The notes under the pieces: model-generated | Databases searched by the model: none | What the model was told of the DNA's origin: nothing | Seen by the model: the letters and a program-made list of their open reading frames with translations, nothing else | Position numbers and translations under genes: made by a program | Shown: piece after piece, positions 50,308 through 60,068 of the stretch | Layout of the letters: each line of letters begins with the position of its first letter | Position numbering within the stretch: the first letter of the stretch is position 1 | Assembly (NCBI GenBank): GCA_002071485.1 | Contig: MWFF01000197.1 | Location: forward strand, 95,424 to 159,423 | DNA length: 64,000 nucleotides | Direction of reading: 5' to 3' | Source of the DNA: Verrucomicrobia bacterium ADurb.Bin006 | GTDB taxonomy: Bacteria; Verrucomicrobiota; Verrucomicrobiia; Limisphaerales; J093

Positions 50308-51720
50308 ATGCTTAACACACGCTTAAAACTCGTCGCTCCGCGCGTCGCGCCCGTTCTGGATGCGGCGTTCCGTCCGCCCGCCCTCGCCAACCGCGCTTTC
50401 GGTGCGCTGGCGGCTCAAACGGGCCGGGCCGTGCCGGTGCGAGTGGCACTCGAGCAGGCGAATGGTTCCATCGAGCACTTCGCCACCAACGTGCTGCCGG
50501 AGGATCATCCCGACAGCGGCGGGAACTTTCCGCACGTCGAGCGTTGGCTCAAGTTCCTCCTCTGGTCGCGTGGCGGTTTCCGGATTCACTTTGCCGGGCC
50601 GGCCTCGCTTGCCGAGGCGCTCGCCGGCCATTACAGGGCGCATGCGACCGGCAAATTCGATGCCGAGATGATGGGCGGTCGGATTTACGAGCGGCCTTTC
50701 GAGGTGCGCTGGTGCCAGCCGGATGAACTGCCGCCACACCGCTCGAACACGCAGCCGCTCGGACGCCACCTCGAAGGCTGCCGGATCGGTTTCGATCTGG
50801 GCGGGAGCGACCGCAAAGTAGCGGCGGTGATCGATGGGCGCGTCGTGTTCAGCGAGGAGGTGGTCTGGGACCCGGTGCGCCAGCCCGATCCACAGTATCA
50901 TTACGACGGCATCATGCACTCGCTCCGGCGCGCGGCCGAGCACTTGCCGCGGGTGGATGCAATCGGCGGCAGCGCGGCCGGTGTGTATGTAAACAACCGC
51001 GTCAAGGTCGCTTCGCTTTTCCGCGGCGTGCCACCCGATCTGTTCAATCGCCGTGTGAAGGACCTGTTTTTCGAGATTCGCAAGGCGTGGAACAACGTCC
51101 CGTTCGAGGTGGCGAATGACGGCGAGGTAACTGCGCTGGCGGGCTCGATGGCGCTTGGCGACAACGCCGTGCTGGGCATTGCGCTGGGCACAAGCACCGC
51201 CGGGGGCTATGTCACCCCGCAAGGCAACATCACCTCCTGGCTCAACGAACTGGCGTTTGTGCCGGTCGACTACAATCCCGGCGCCTCGGTGGACGAGTGG
51301 TCGGGCGATTTCGGCTGTGGCGCGAGGTATTTCTCCCAACAATGTGTAGGTCGGCTGGTCGAGGTCGCCGGCATCCCGGTGGCCGCCGGGACACCCCTGC
51401 CGGAATGCCTCAAACAGGTCCAGGCCCTGATGGCATCGAACGACGAGCGCGCCCGTCGCATCTACCAGACCATTGGCACCTACCTCGGTTACACCATCGC
51501 CCACTTCGCCGACTTCTACGAGTTTCGTCATCTGCTCATCCTCGGGCGCGTCACGTCGGGGACCGGTGGCGAGGTGATTCTCGATGAGGCCAAGCACGTG
51601 CTGCAGGCCGAGTTCCCGGAATTGGCCGCCCGGGTGAACCTGCATACGCCCGACGAGAAGGAGAAACGACATGGCCAGGCCATCGCCGCGGCGAGTCTTC
51701 CCGTGATCCCTCATCCGTAA
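50308..51720 (+). CDS. ROK-family sugar kinase-like protein
   Basis: This is a 470-residue protein. The ATP/sugar site GCRIGFDLGGSDRKVAAVIDGRVVF and DAIGGSAAGVYVNNRVKVASLF are ROK-type, as is NVPFEVANDGEVTALAGSMALGDNAVLGIALGTSTAGGYV. The zinc C-x-C-G motif of typical ROK kinases is not obvious; FGCGARYFSQQCVG lies in the corresponding place. The first 155 residues precede the ROK fold and have no recognisable helix-turn-helix, so it is not a ROK repressor. Sugar phosphorylation is likely; substrate unknown. A PIG-L deacetylase gene starts 9 bases later. Confidence 0.75.
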   Translation: MLNTRLKLVAPRVAPVLDAAFRPPALANRAFGALAAQTGRAVPVRVALEQANGSIEHFATNVLPEDHPDSGGNFPHVERWLKFLLWSRGGFRIHFAGPASLAEALAGHYRAHATGKFDAEMMGGRIYERPFEVRWCQPDELPPHRSNTQPLGRHLEGCRIGFDLGGSDRKVAAVIDGRVVFSEEVVWDPVRQPDPQYHYDGIMHSLRRAAEHLPRVDAIGGSAAGVYVNNRVKVASLFRGVPPDLFNRRVKDLFFEIRKAWNNVPFEVANDGEVTALAGSMALGDNAVLGIALGTSTAGGYVTPQGNITSWLNELAFVPVDYNPGASVDEWSGDFGCGARYFSQQCVGRLVEVAGIPVAAGTPLPECLKQVQALMASNDERARRIYQTIGTYLGYTIAHFADFYEFRHLLILGRVTSGTGGEVILDEAKHVLQAEFPELAARVNLHTPDEKEKRHGQAIAAASLPVIPHP

Positions 51721-51729
51721 TTGTCAGCT

Positions 51730-52587
51730 ATGAACCCGTATCACCACCTTGTCAGCGAATATGCCCGGTACGCCCGGGAAGCGAAGAACTATCCACTGGG
51801 CGGCTTTCCGCCGGCCCCGAAACCGGAGCTCCCGGCCAACGCGCCCAAGGCTTTGATCTTCTCGCCTCACCCGGACGATGAGTGCATCGTCGGCGGTCTT
51901 GCGCTGCGCCTGTTGCGTGAGGCCCGCATGCACGTGATCAACGTCGCCGTCACCCAAGGCAGCAATCCCGCCCGCCAGGCGGAACGGCTCGAGGAACTCA
52001 GGAACGCCTGTCATTATCTCGGCTTTGGCCTGCTTCAGACCGGGCCGACCGGTCTCGAGAAAGTCAATCGCAAGACACGTGAGGGTCAACCCGCCGTCTG
52101 GCAGCCGATGGTCCACACGATCGCCCAAATCCTCCTCGAACATCAGCCCCGCGTGATCTTCTTCCCGCACGACCAGGATTGGAACAGCACGCATGAGGGA
52201 GTGCATTACCTGGTCACGGACGCCCTGCAGGAGGTCGGCACTCGACTCTCATGCTTCAGTGTCGAGTTCGAGTATTGGGGGCAGATGGACGATCCGAACC
52301 TGATGGTGGAACTGACGGCCACCGACGTCGCCGACATGGTGACCGCCCTCACGTTCCACGTGGGCGAGGTGAAGCGCAATCCGTATCACCTCGTCCTGCC
52401 GGCTTGGATGTTGGATAACGTCCGGCGCGGAGGAGAACTCGTCGGCGGCCAGGGGCAAGCGGCGCCCGATTTTGTGTTTGCCACCTTGTACCGGTTGCGA
52501 CGCTGGACCGGCACACGCCTCGAACGGTTTTATGATGGAGGACGCAACCTGTCGGCCGGGGTCAATCCCGACAGTCTGTTTGCTTAG
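51730..52587 (+). CDS. PIG-L (LmbE-like) family zinc deacetylase
   Basis: This 285-residue enzyme has the zinc motif ALIFSPHPDDECIVGGLALRLL (P-H-P-D-D) and the downstream histidine site DQDWNSTHEGVHYLVTDAL. Family members remove N-acetyl groups from GlcNAc-type substrates or other amides. ATG 51730 is preferred over the TTG nine bases earlier. Paired with a ROK-like kinase, it suggests uptake and use of N-acetylated sugars; that is inference from the pairing. The next gene, uvrD-like, is convergent. Confidence 0.87.
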   Translation: MNPYHHLVSEYARYAREAKNYPLGGFPPAPKPELPANAPKALIFSPHPDDECIVGGLALRLLREARMHVINVAVTQGSNPARQAERLEELRNACHYLGFGLLQTGPTGLEKVNRKTREGQPAVWQPMVHTIAQILLEHQPRVIFFPHDQDWNSTHEGVHYLVTDALQEVGTRLSCFSVEFEYWGQMDDPNLMVELTATDVADMVTALTFHVGEVKRNPYHLVLPAWMLDNVRRGGELVGGQGQAAPDFVFATLYRLRRWTGTRLERFYDGGRNLSAGVNPDSLFA

Positions 52588-52663
52588 ACCCTTAGCGATG
52601 GACCGGTCTGAAGCGGGTTAGCGGTTATTTCACACGCCTCGTGAGGCACCGTAGCCTGACGAA

Positions 52664-54736
52664 CTACAGTGTCCGAGTTTCCTCGGACCACGCCGCGGGG
52701 TGGAGATTCCATGTTTCCATCAATTCGGCGGGCAGGTCCTCGAGAAACCGCGAAGGCTGTTGGGGGGTCTCGGCGCCGCCGACGCCAAAGCTGCGTGTGG
52801 CGGGGTAACAGAGGTAGAGCTCATTGCGGGCGCGCGTGATGGCGACATAGAACAGGCGTCGCTCTTCCTCCTCGCCTTCGACGCTCTTGGCGGACCGGGC
52901 TGAGGGGAATAAGCCATCGCAGAGCATGATGAGGAACACGACGTCGAATTCGAGGCCCTTGGCCTGGTGGACAGTCGTGAGGCGGATGCGTTCGTCATCC
53001 TGCTGAGGGCGGGTTTCGCCTTCGGCCTCGACATTGCTGAGCAGGGCGAGTTGGGCGAGGAACTCGTGCAGGCTGGCGAACTGTCGGCCATAGGAGGCGA
53101 GTTGGTCGAGGTCGTCGATCCGGGCGCGGGCATTGTCGTAAGTTGTCTCGAGATGTGTCCTGTAAAAGCCATCGAGCGCGAGAGCGATCAGGTCCGAGAC
53201 CTTGCCTCGCGCGCGCTCCTGTTCGAGTTGCCCGAGTGTCGCGGAGAGTTGCGTCCACGCGGAGGATGCTTTCTTGGGCACCGATGACGCCAGAGCCTCG
53301 AACGAGCGGGCAATCAGGGGAGGGGAGAGCGGCGGCGGCCCGTCCGGGACCGATGAGGACGCGGACGGCGGCGGGGGCAATTGGCGGGCGAACTGAGCCC
53401 AGAGCCGTCCGGACACGACGGCGCCTATGCCGGGGAGCAGGCGAACCAGGCGCTTGAAGGCGACTTCGTCGCGGTGATTCGAAACCAGTTTGAGGATGGC
53501 GGTCAGGTCCTTGACATGGGCCTGTTCGAAGAAACGGATTCCGCTGGTGATGCTGAATGGAATCTGGCGACGGGTCAGTTCCAACTGGAGTTCGAGCGCA
53601 TGGAAATGGGAGCGATAGAGCACGGCCATGGCGTCGAGCGAGGTCCCTTGCTCACGCAACTCGGCGGCTCGCGTGGCCACGAAGGCTGCTTGGACCCGGC
53701 CGTCTCGGCAGACAACCAGCGCCGGCTTGGCCCCCGGCGGGCGCACGGCGGTGAGTTCCTTGGGGAACTGGTGGATATTCGGAGCTATGGCGGCGTTGGC
53801 GAGGCGGAGGATATCGGGCGTGCTGCGGTAATTGGTCTCGATCCGGTAGACGGTGGTGTTAGGGTGCCGGTCGGGGAACCGCAGGATGTTTTGGAAGTTG
53901 GCGCCGCGCCACGAGTAGATGCTCTGAGAATCGTCGCCGACGGCCATGATATTGTCGTGTCGGGCCGCCAGCAGATCGACCAGGTCGCTTTGAATCCGGT
54001 TGGTGTCCTGGTACTCATCGACGAGGAGGAACTGAAAGCGGCGCTGCATGCGCTCGAGCACGTCCGGGTGGTCGCGGAGCAGAGCCAGCCAGAGCGCCAG
54101 AAGATCGTCGAAATCGACGACGCCCGCCTGGCGTTTGCGTTCGCTGTAGCGCCTCTGGAGGTCGACAATGACCTCCGCCAGTGGCTCGAACGACGAGAAA
54201 TGCCGTTCGAGGGTTTCGGGGATGCCGATCTGCATGTTCGTGGCCAGTGAGAAAATCTCGGCGAGCACATCGGCTTTAGGGAAGAGAGGCTCCTGCGGCG
54301 CGACCTTGGCGTCGGCGAGGCAGGCGCGGATCAAGTCCGCGGCGTCATCCCGGTCCAGGATGGTGAAGTTGGGTGGATACCCGATGGCTTCAGCGTGTCG
54401 GCGCAGGATGCGGTGGCCGATGGAGTGAAAGGTGCCGCCCCAGAGGCCGCCCAAATCGTTCTCGAGCAGGTTGCGCACGCGCTGCATCATCTCCCGCGCC
54501 GCCTTGTTGGTGAAGGTGAGGAGCAGGATGCACTCGGGAGGAATCCCCTGTTCGATGAGGAAAGCCACACGGTAGACGAGCGTGCGTGTTTTTCCGGCGC
54601 CGGCGCCGGCGATGACCAGAGCTGGGCCGGGCACGGCGGTGACCGCCGCGAACTGCTGGGGGTTCAGCTCCCGGGCATAGTCGATTTGCGGCGCGGCGGG
54701 TGCCTGAAATCGAGGCAGCACATAGTCGCGTGACAC
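52664..54736 (-). CDS. UvrD/PcrA-family superfamily 1 DNA helicase
   Basis: This is a 690-residue 3'-5' helicase. The Q-motif is ELNPQQFAAV; Walker A is IAGAGAGKTRTLVYRVAFLI; motif Ia is LTFTNKAAREMMQRV; Walker B is FLLVDEYQDTN; motif III is MAVGDDSQSIYSWRGA; motif IV IETNYRSTPDILRLAN; motif V HQAKGLEFDVVF; and motif VI RRLFYVAITRARNELYL. A proline/serine-rich insert interrupts the 2B region. Role in repair or replication restart; UvrD and PcrA are not separable here. It lies 6 bases downstream of the FG-GAP gene, an unexpected operon partner. Confidence 0.93.
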   Translation of the reverse strand: MSRDYVLPRFQAPAAPQIDYARELNPQQFAAVTAVPGPALVIAGAGAGKTRTLVYRVAFLIEQGIPPECILLLTFTNKAAREMMQRVRNLLENDLGGLWGGTFHSIGHRILRRHAEAIGYPPNFTILDRDDAADLIRACLADAKVAPQEPLFPKADVLAEIFSLATNMQIGIPETLERHFSSFEPLAEVIVDLQRRYSERKRQAGVVDFDDLLALWLALLRDHPDVLERMQRRFQFLLVDEYQDTNRIQSDLVDLLAARHDNIMAVGDDSQSIYSWRGANFQNILRFPDRHPNTTVYRIETNYRSTPDILRLANAAIAPNIHQFPKELTAVRPPGAKPALVVCRDGRVQAAFVATRAAELREQGTSLDAMAVLYRSHFHALELQLELTRRQIPFSITSGIRFFEQAHVKDLTAILKLVSNHRDEVAFKRLVRLLPGIGAVVSGRLWAQFARQLPPPPSASSSVPDGPPPLSPPLIARSFEALASSVPKKASSAWTQLSATLGQLEQERARGKVSDLIALALDGFYRTHLETTYDNARARIDDLDQLASYGRQFASLHEFLAQLALLSNVEAEGETRPQQDDERIRLTTVHQAKGLEFDVVFLIMLCDGLFPSARSAKSVEGEEEERRLFYVAITRARNELYLCYPATRSFGVGGAETPQQPSRFLEDLPAELMETWNLHPAAWSEETRTL

Positions 54737-54742
54737 GGCATT

Positions 54743-57085
54743 CTACTCCTGGGGATAGACCAGAATGCGATCATGGACGACGACGACCAGATCGTTCTTG
54801 CCGTCGCCGGTCAAATCGGCAATCAACGCCTCGCGCGGCTCGGGGATTTCGGGTCGCCGGGACCGAAAGGTCCGCTCTTCGAAGACCTGCCAGCGGTTGG
54901 CTGGGACGAGGCGATGGGGCGGCTCGAACCGGACAATATCGAGGTAGTTCTTGGCGGTTTCGAGGAAGACGAGGTCCTGGCAACCGTCGTGGTTGAGGTC
55001 GCCGGGGACGACGTCGTGGAGGAAACCGTCTTTGATGGGGGTCTCGTAGTCGTCGAGGCTCGAAAACTCCCAGATCATTCCGCGCAGAGGGAGCCAGGCG
55101 ACGCTGTTCAAGCCGAGGAACAGGACGGCATTGGCGCGATCGCCGCCGAGAGCCACCGCCTCGAGGGCGGTGAAATCGGTCACCGGCAGGGGCACATTTC
55201 GCAGGGCCTGCCAGACGCCCGAGGGATCGCGTTCGCACAAGGTCAGGGCTTTGCGCTCGGCATCGAGGAGGAAGAGGCTTGCCACCTCGTTGGTGCCGTT
55301 TTGCAGGGAAGCCGCTCCAACGATGCGCGAGCTGCTCGATGCCCCATTGATCTGCTCCTTGACCCGGAAGGTCCAGGTCGTCCTCGATGCGCCTTCCTTG
55401 GGGCCGGCGTCGGCTTGCAGGACCACGGCCCGGACAAAGTTCTTTTGGGCGAGCAACAGTTCTGCTTTGCCGTCGCCGTCCACGTCGGCGGCGCTCAACC
55501 ACGGCTGCTCGGCGCTGCCGCCGGGCGGGGCGACGTCCTGTTCGTCGAAGGATTCGGTGTCGCCCTGGAGCAGGACTTTCACCTTTTCATACGGAATCAA
55601 CACCACCAGATCGGGCAAGCCGTCATGGTTGAGATCGTGGATTGTCAGGCTCGATGGGTTCGACTTGAAGGTTTCGCTGAGTTTCTGTCGCGTGACCGCG
55701 CCGTCCGCGGCGCGCAGCCACAGCTCCCGCTTGCCGTCAACATCCACGATGGCCGTCAGCAGCGGATTCTGATCCGCGCGCACCCTGCCCGCGGCCATCG
55801 TCAAAGGCCGCCCCTCGATCGGAATCAGGGTTGGGAAAGCAATCCGCCCGGCCTCGTCGAGGCGGCTGACTCCGATCTGGCGCTCGTCCGCGCTGAGGAA
55901 GAAGATTTCGGCCCGCCCGTCGCCGTCCCAGTCCGCAATGTCCAGTTCGCTGACGCCGGTGAAAGTCGGGAAGGTGCGGGGTGCGGCCAGCGAACCGTCG
56001 GGCTGTTGGAGAAACAGCGAGACCTGTCCGCTGTCGGGCTCGGCGACCAGGAGATCCGACAAGCCGTCGCCGCTGACGTCGGCCCAGGCGATTCCGCGCC
56101 GGTTCTTTGTCGTCTTCGCGAAAGGAATCACCTGGAATTGGCCTTGGCTGAAATCGCCCGTCAGGGCCTCGGCCGGTTTGAGGATGAAATTCGAAATCTG
56201 GGCGCGTCCCGATTTCGCGGCGATGGTCATGACCTCGGTCTTCTTGTCGCCATCCAAATCTTTCATGGCATACGAGCGAATGGCGGGGAGGGTGAAGTGG
56301 ACCTCTGGGCCGAGCTGGCCGGCTGCAGTTTGAAGGCGGAACCGGAACGGGTTGGCATGCTCCCAGTTCACCAACATCAGATCAGAGCGGCCGTCGCCGT
56401 CAATGTCGATGATCTGCGCCGCCTTGACGACTCCGCTGTACGGGATTTTCTCCGGCTCGGCGAGGGTGTGGTCGGGCTTTTGGGCCAGGAAGTAGAGTGT
56501 GCTCTCACCGAGCATGAGGAGGTCTTCGAGTCCGTCGCCGTTGAGGTCGCCGCTCGTCAGGGCGTTCGGGTCCAGCAGGCCGTCCTCCAGGCTCCAGCGG
56601 CGCGGGGCGCTCCAGGTGTTGCCGCCTTCGTTGTACTGGACGACGAGTTCCTTGGGGGTGCCAAAGAAGGCCAGGTCGGGTCGCTGGTCTTTGTTCAAAT
56701 CGGTTACCACCAGCGCCGAGATGGTCTTCTCGGATGCCAGCGACTCGATGCGGAACCGGGCATCGGGCGGCAGTTCGTTGATCTCGCGCCTGATGGGCTG
56801 AGGGGCGAGATCGTTGGTCTTGCCGGCGCGATTGAAGAGAATGTTGATCTTCGAGCGGGCGTTGTTCACCACAATCAGGTCCTGGGCCCCGTCGCCGTCG
56901 AAATCCGCCGCGCGCAGGAGGCTGATCAGGTTGTCGATGGGGAAGATTTCCGGTCCCTGAAAACCGAACTCGGCCTGGTCGTCGGCCGCGCGCCCCGCCC
57001 AGCCGGCAATCGAGACCAGGGCGCAGAGCGCGATGGCGATGATGGTCCTCACGGCTTGCTTCAGGGTGTTCTCGTATGCTCGCAC
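54743..57085 (-). CDS. Large secreted FG-GAP/VCBS repeat protein
   Basis: This is a 780-residue exported protein. The signal peptide is VRTIIAIALCALVSIAGWAGRAA. At least ten D-x-D/N-x-D-G calcium loops are spread through the chain: DFDGDGAQDLI, DLNKDQRPDLA, DLNGDGLEDLL, DIDGDGRSDLM, DVSGDGLSDLL, DWDGDGRAEIF, DLNHDGLPDLV, DVDGDGKAELL, DLNHDGCQDLV and DLTGDGKNDLV, so it likely forms two seven-bladed propellers. It probably binds ligands or partners outside the cell. It is transcribed between the TPR gene (45 bases upstream) and the helicase gene. Confidence 0.88.
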   Translation of the reverse strand: MRAYENTLKQAVRTIIAIALCALVSIAGWAGRAADDQAEFGFQGPEIFPIDNLISLLRAADFDGDGAQDLIVVNNARSKINILFNRAGKTNDLAPQPIRREINELPPDARFRIESLASEKTISALVVTDLNKDQRPDLAFFGTPKELVVQYNEGGNTWSAPRRWSLEDGLLDPNALTSGDLNGDGLEDLLMLGESTLYFLAQKPDHTLAEPEKIPYSGVVKAAQIIDIDGDGRSDLMLVNWEHANPFRFRLQTAAGQLGPEVHFTLPAIRSYAMKDLDGDKKTEVMTIAAKSGRAQISNFILKPAEALTGDFSQGQFQVIPFAKTTKNRRGIAWADVSGDGLSDLLVAEPDSGQVSLFLQQPDGSLAAPRTFPTFTGVSELDIADWDGDGRAEIFFLSADERQIGVSRLDEAGRIAFPTLIPIEGRPLTMAAGRVRADQNPLLTAIVDVDGKRELWLRAADGAVTRQKLSETFKSNPSSLTIHDLNHDGLPDLVVLIPYEKVKVLLQGDTESFDEQDVAPPGGSAEQPWLSAADVDGDGKAELLLAQKNFVRAVVLQADAGPKEGASRTTWTFRVKEQINGASSSSRIVGAASLQNGTNEVASLFLLDAERKALTLCERDPSGVWQALRNVPLPVTDFTALEAVALGGDRANAVLFLGLNSVAWLPLRGMIWEFSSLDDYETPIKDGFLHDVVPGDLNHDGCQDLVFLETAKNYLDIVRFEPPHRLVPANRWQVFEERTFRSRRPEIPEPREALIADLTGDGKNDLVVVVHDRILVYPQE

Positions 57086-57129
57086 GGTGTGAATTGTGAC
57101 AGCACAACGGCGAATGGCGAGCCCGTAAG

Positions 57130-59244
57130 TCAGGGATTCTGCGGCGCTGATGATGCGGCAGGAGTGCCACTGAGCAATCGTTCCATCTCGGGATTGGTCT
57201 CGTGACCCGCGGCGAGGGCCTTGTTGTAATGCCAGCGCGCCAATTCGAGGAACGGTGGCTTCTGGTGGACGTAGATGAAGGCGAGGTTGTAGTGAGCTTC
57301 CGCGTAGTCGGGGTTAAGTTGAATGGCCTTGCGGAACGCCTGTTCGGCGGGGCCGCGCTGGCCTTTGAGGCCGAGCGTGATGCCAAGGTAGTTTTGGGTA
57401 TGCGGGTTGTCCGGATTCAATTGAGCGGCCCGGCTCAGGACATCGAGAGCCTCGTCATATCTGGCCTGTTGATAGCGGAGAAGACCCAGCAGGGCGAGGG
57501 CCTCGGGATCGTTTGGTTCCTGCGCGGTCACCTTGTTCAACGCCGCTTCCGCAGCCTCCAGTTGCCCCTGCTGCAGATGCGTCGCCGCAAGATCGGTCAG
57601 AAGATTCACATTCTTCTCGTCCAAAACAAGCGCCTGCCGGAATTTCTGCTCGGCTTCGGTAAGCTGACCGCGCTGGAAGGCGCGCCGGGCGTCGGCGACC
57701 AGTGCCGCGGCACCGGCCGGAATCTGTCGAGCGGAGCGTTTGGACGCGGAGAGCTCGGTCCGATCGCTCAGAGCGGCCTTGGTGTTGAAGAGGGCCAACT
57801 CCTCGGGTGTGAAGGGGACTTGACGCGCTTCATACACCTGGATGCGCGCGCGCAGGATGGCGAGTTCCTCCGCGAGCCGGTCCTGCTGCGCGCTTCCACT
57901 GCGCACTTTGCGATCCTGCACCTCGCGCGAGAGTGCGGCCACCCGCTTGCGTAAATCGTTGCGTTCGCGCTCGAGTTGCTTGACCCAGGCCTTTTCGGCG
58001 GCTTTCTCGGCCTTGCTCGAGGGCGCCGCGGCGGATGCCGGCCTGACAATGGGTGCGGCCGCGGTCGCCGGAGTCGGGCTTGGGGCGGCCGGCGTTGGAG
58101 TGGGGGCGGTGCCGCCGGTTTCGGGCGCGACAGGGGCCGGCGTGGGAGTGGCGGGGCGAGCGGACAGGGTCATCAGCCGGTTCTCGAGGGTGAGTTTCTC
58201 GGACTGGAGAATGGCCGAACGACCGCGTTCCGCTTCGAGAGTCGACTGAGCCTGATCGAGTTTGGCTTTCAGGTCATCGGCCTTGGCTTTGAGTTCGGCC
58301 ATCAACTTGGAATCGTCCTGAGCCGCGCGCGTTTGGCTTCTGCGGTTCGCGCGTTCGAGTTGCTCGCGCAGGGAATCGCGTTCCTTGGTCAGGACGCTCA
58401 TGGCTTGCGCCTGCCGGCGGAGCGAATCCCGCGCCTCCTTGAATGCCTTCTGCGCTTCGGCGTATGCGACGGCATCGGCCTTTGTCGGCCTCGATTCCTC
58501 ACGGGCCGCTCGGGCTTGGGCCTTGTCGGTCGCGCGTTGGAGTTTCTGCTGCAAGGCATCCCGCTCCTTGGTGAGGGCGGTGACGGACTGTGTTTGGCGT
58601 TTGAGCGCGTCGTTCGCTTCTTTCAACGCCTTCTGCGCTTCGGCGTAGGCATTCGGGTCGACCGCGCGCGCCAGCTTGGCCTGATGTTCAGCCAGGTTGG
58701 CCTTGAGATTCGCGTTCTCGGCCAGCGCCTCCTCGAGGCGACGCTCGGCTTTGGACAACTCGCGCGGATCCACCGCGGCCGGCTGAACCGTCAGGGCCTC
58801 GCGCAGTTTGACCTGCAGCGTGTCGCGCTCGGCGCTGAGACTCGCAATCTCTTCCAGCAGCGCAGTCATCCGCTGAGCGGATTCCGGGTCGCTCTTGATC
58901 CCTGGTCCGACCGAGGCGGGCGTGCCGGCCGCCGGCGCGGGGGTTGCAGGACTGGGTGTCGACGGGGCGGCAGGACCCATGCGCTCGGCGATGTATTCGC
59001 GGCGATACTTGACAATCTTCGGATTCCAGTTGGGGTAGCTGGTTTCGATCTGGTCGAGCACGGTTCGGGCTTCGACGTACCTCTCGATGGCGTCCTGGAC
59101 GCGCCCGCTGGCTCGCAGGGAATCCGCCTGCAGGATCAAGTTGTACATCCGCACATACAAATCGTCGGGCGCCTGGGCAACTGCCAGGAGCGCACCGGCG
59201 CATAACGAGAGCAATCCGACCCCGAGCCGGGTCATGCGTTTCAT
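57130..59244 (-). CDS. Exported coiled-coil and TPR protein with internal duplication
   Basis: This is a 704-residue protein. The signal peptide is RLGVGLLSLCAGALLAVAQ. Residues about 30-90 form a first helical hairpin. Residues about 125-355 are a long coiled coil with a clear internal repeat: residues 199-247 (AYAEAQKALKEANDALKRQ...) recur at 260-308 (AYAEAQKAFKEARDSLRRQ...), a 61-residue period. A proline/alanine/threonine linker follows. Residues about 520-690 are tetratricopeptide repeats (ALVADARRAFQRGQLTEAEQKF, LLGLLRYQQARYDEALDVLSRAAQLNPDNPHTQNYLG, AEQAFRKAIQLNPDYAEAHYNLAFIYV). Probably a scaffold in the periplasm or outer surface. First gene of the TPR/FG-GAP/helicase run. Confidence 0.85.
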   Translation of the reverse strand: MKRMTRLGVGLLSLCAGALLAVAQAPDDLYVRMYNLILQADSLRASGRVQDAIERYVEARTVLDQIETSYPNWNPKIVKYRREYIAERMGPAAPSTPSPATPAPAAGTPASVGPGIKSDPESAQRMTALLEEIASLSAERDTLQVKLREALTVQPAAVDPRELSKAERRLEEALAENANLKANLAEHQAKLARAVDPNAYAEAQKALKEANDALKRQTQSVTALTKERDALQQKLQRATDKAQARAAREESRPTKADAVAYAEAQKAFKEARDSLRRQAQAMSVLTKERDSLREQLERANRRSQTRAAQDDSKLMAELKAKADDLKAKLDQAQSTLEAERGRSAILQSEKLTLENRLMTLSARPATPTPAPVAPETGGTAPTPTPAAPSPTPATAAAPIVRPASAAAPSSKAEKAAEKAWVKQLERERNDLRKRVAALSREVQDRKVRSGSAQQDRLAEELAILRARIQVYEARQVPFTPEELALFNTKAALSDRTELSASKRSARQIPAGAAALVADARRAFQRGQLTEAEQKFRQALVLDEKNVNLLTDLAATHLQQGQLEAAEAALNKVTAQEPNDPEALALLGLLRYQQARYDEALDVLSRAAQLNPDNPHTQNYLGITLGLKGQRGPAEQAFRKAIQLNPDYAEAHYNLAFIYVHQKPPFLELARWHYNKALAAGHETNPEMERLLSGTPAASSAPQNP

Positions 59245-59364
59245 GGCGGCATACTAGAGCCGAGCCTGAAGGTTTGGCAATCGGACAATCGGGCCGGCTC
59301 CGCGGGAGGTGCGATTGACACTTCTGTGACATCCGTGATAGCGTCGCCACACTCGGAAGCAGGT

Positions 59365-59985
59365 ATGAGTTCGTTCCTCAGCGAACATGTGCTGGTGCTA
59401 AACCGCTTGTGGCAGGCGGTCAATGTCTGTAGCGTGCGGCGGGCATTGACCCTGCTCTTCGAGGGGCACGCGCAGGTGGTCTTCAACACGATCGACGGGA
59501 ACTTCCAAACCTATAACTTCAACGAGTGGCGTGACTTCTCACGCCAGGAACCGCACGCGGAATCGATCGGGACCATCTCGTTCAGAATCCGGGTGCCGCG
59601 CGTCATCCTTCTGCTCATGTTCGACCGCCTTCCGAAGAAGGAGGTCAAATTCACCCGACACAACATCTTCGAGCGGGACAAGAACACATGCCAATATTGC
59701 GGACGCGCGTTCGACCGGAAAGACCTCAATCTCGACCACGTCATCCCGCGCGACCGCGGCGGGCCGACCACGTGGGAGAACATCGTGTGCTCGTGCGTGA
59801 CCTGCAACACGCTCAAGGCCAACCGAACGCCGCAGGAAGCCCGCATGCATCTGATCCGCAAACCGAAACGGCCGAAGTGGCGTCCGTTTGTGCAAGTCAA
59901 CCTCGGACTTGCCTGCCACGACAGTTGGAAGCACTTCCTCGACCTGGCCTACTGGAACGTTGAGTTGGGCGAGGAACTCGCCTAG
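59365..59985 (+). CDS. HNH endonuclease-family protein
   Basis: This is a 206-residue protein. It begins MSSFLSEHVLVLNRLWQAVNVCSVRRALTLLFEG, a conserved N-terminus found on the stand-alone HNH proteins of several phyla. The HNH core is KNTCQYCGRAFDRKDLNLDHVIPRDRGGPTTWENIVCSCVTCNTLKANRTP, with paired cysteines for zinc and the DH...H-type metal centre. The ATG at 59365 (preceded by AGCAGG) is chosen since it starts the conserved region; the frame is open 39 bases further up. It is probably a DNA nuclease of unknown housekeeping role rather than part of a restriction system, as no methylase is nearby. Confidence 0.86.
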   Translation: MSSFLSEHVLVLNRLWQAVNVCSVRRALTLLFEGHAQVVFNTIDGNFQTYNFNEWRDFSRQEPHAESIGTISFRIRVPRVILLLMFDRLPKKEVKFTRHNIFERDKNTCQYCGRAFDRKDLNLDHVIPRDRGGPTTWENIVCSCVTCNTLKANRTPQEARMHLIRKPKRPKWRPFVQVNLGLACHDSWKHFLDLAYWNVELGEELA

Positions 59986-60068
59986 CCCGCAAGTTTCATG
60001 GACTTGTGACTCCGGCAAAGCCGGTGTCAGCGAAGGAAGCTGCCATGCGCTTCTGGCTTGCCGGCCTG

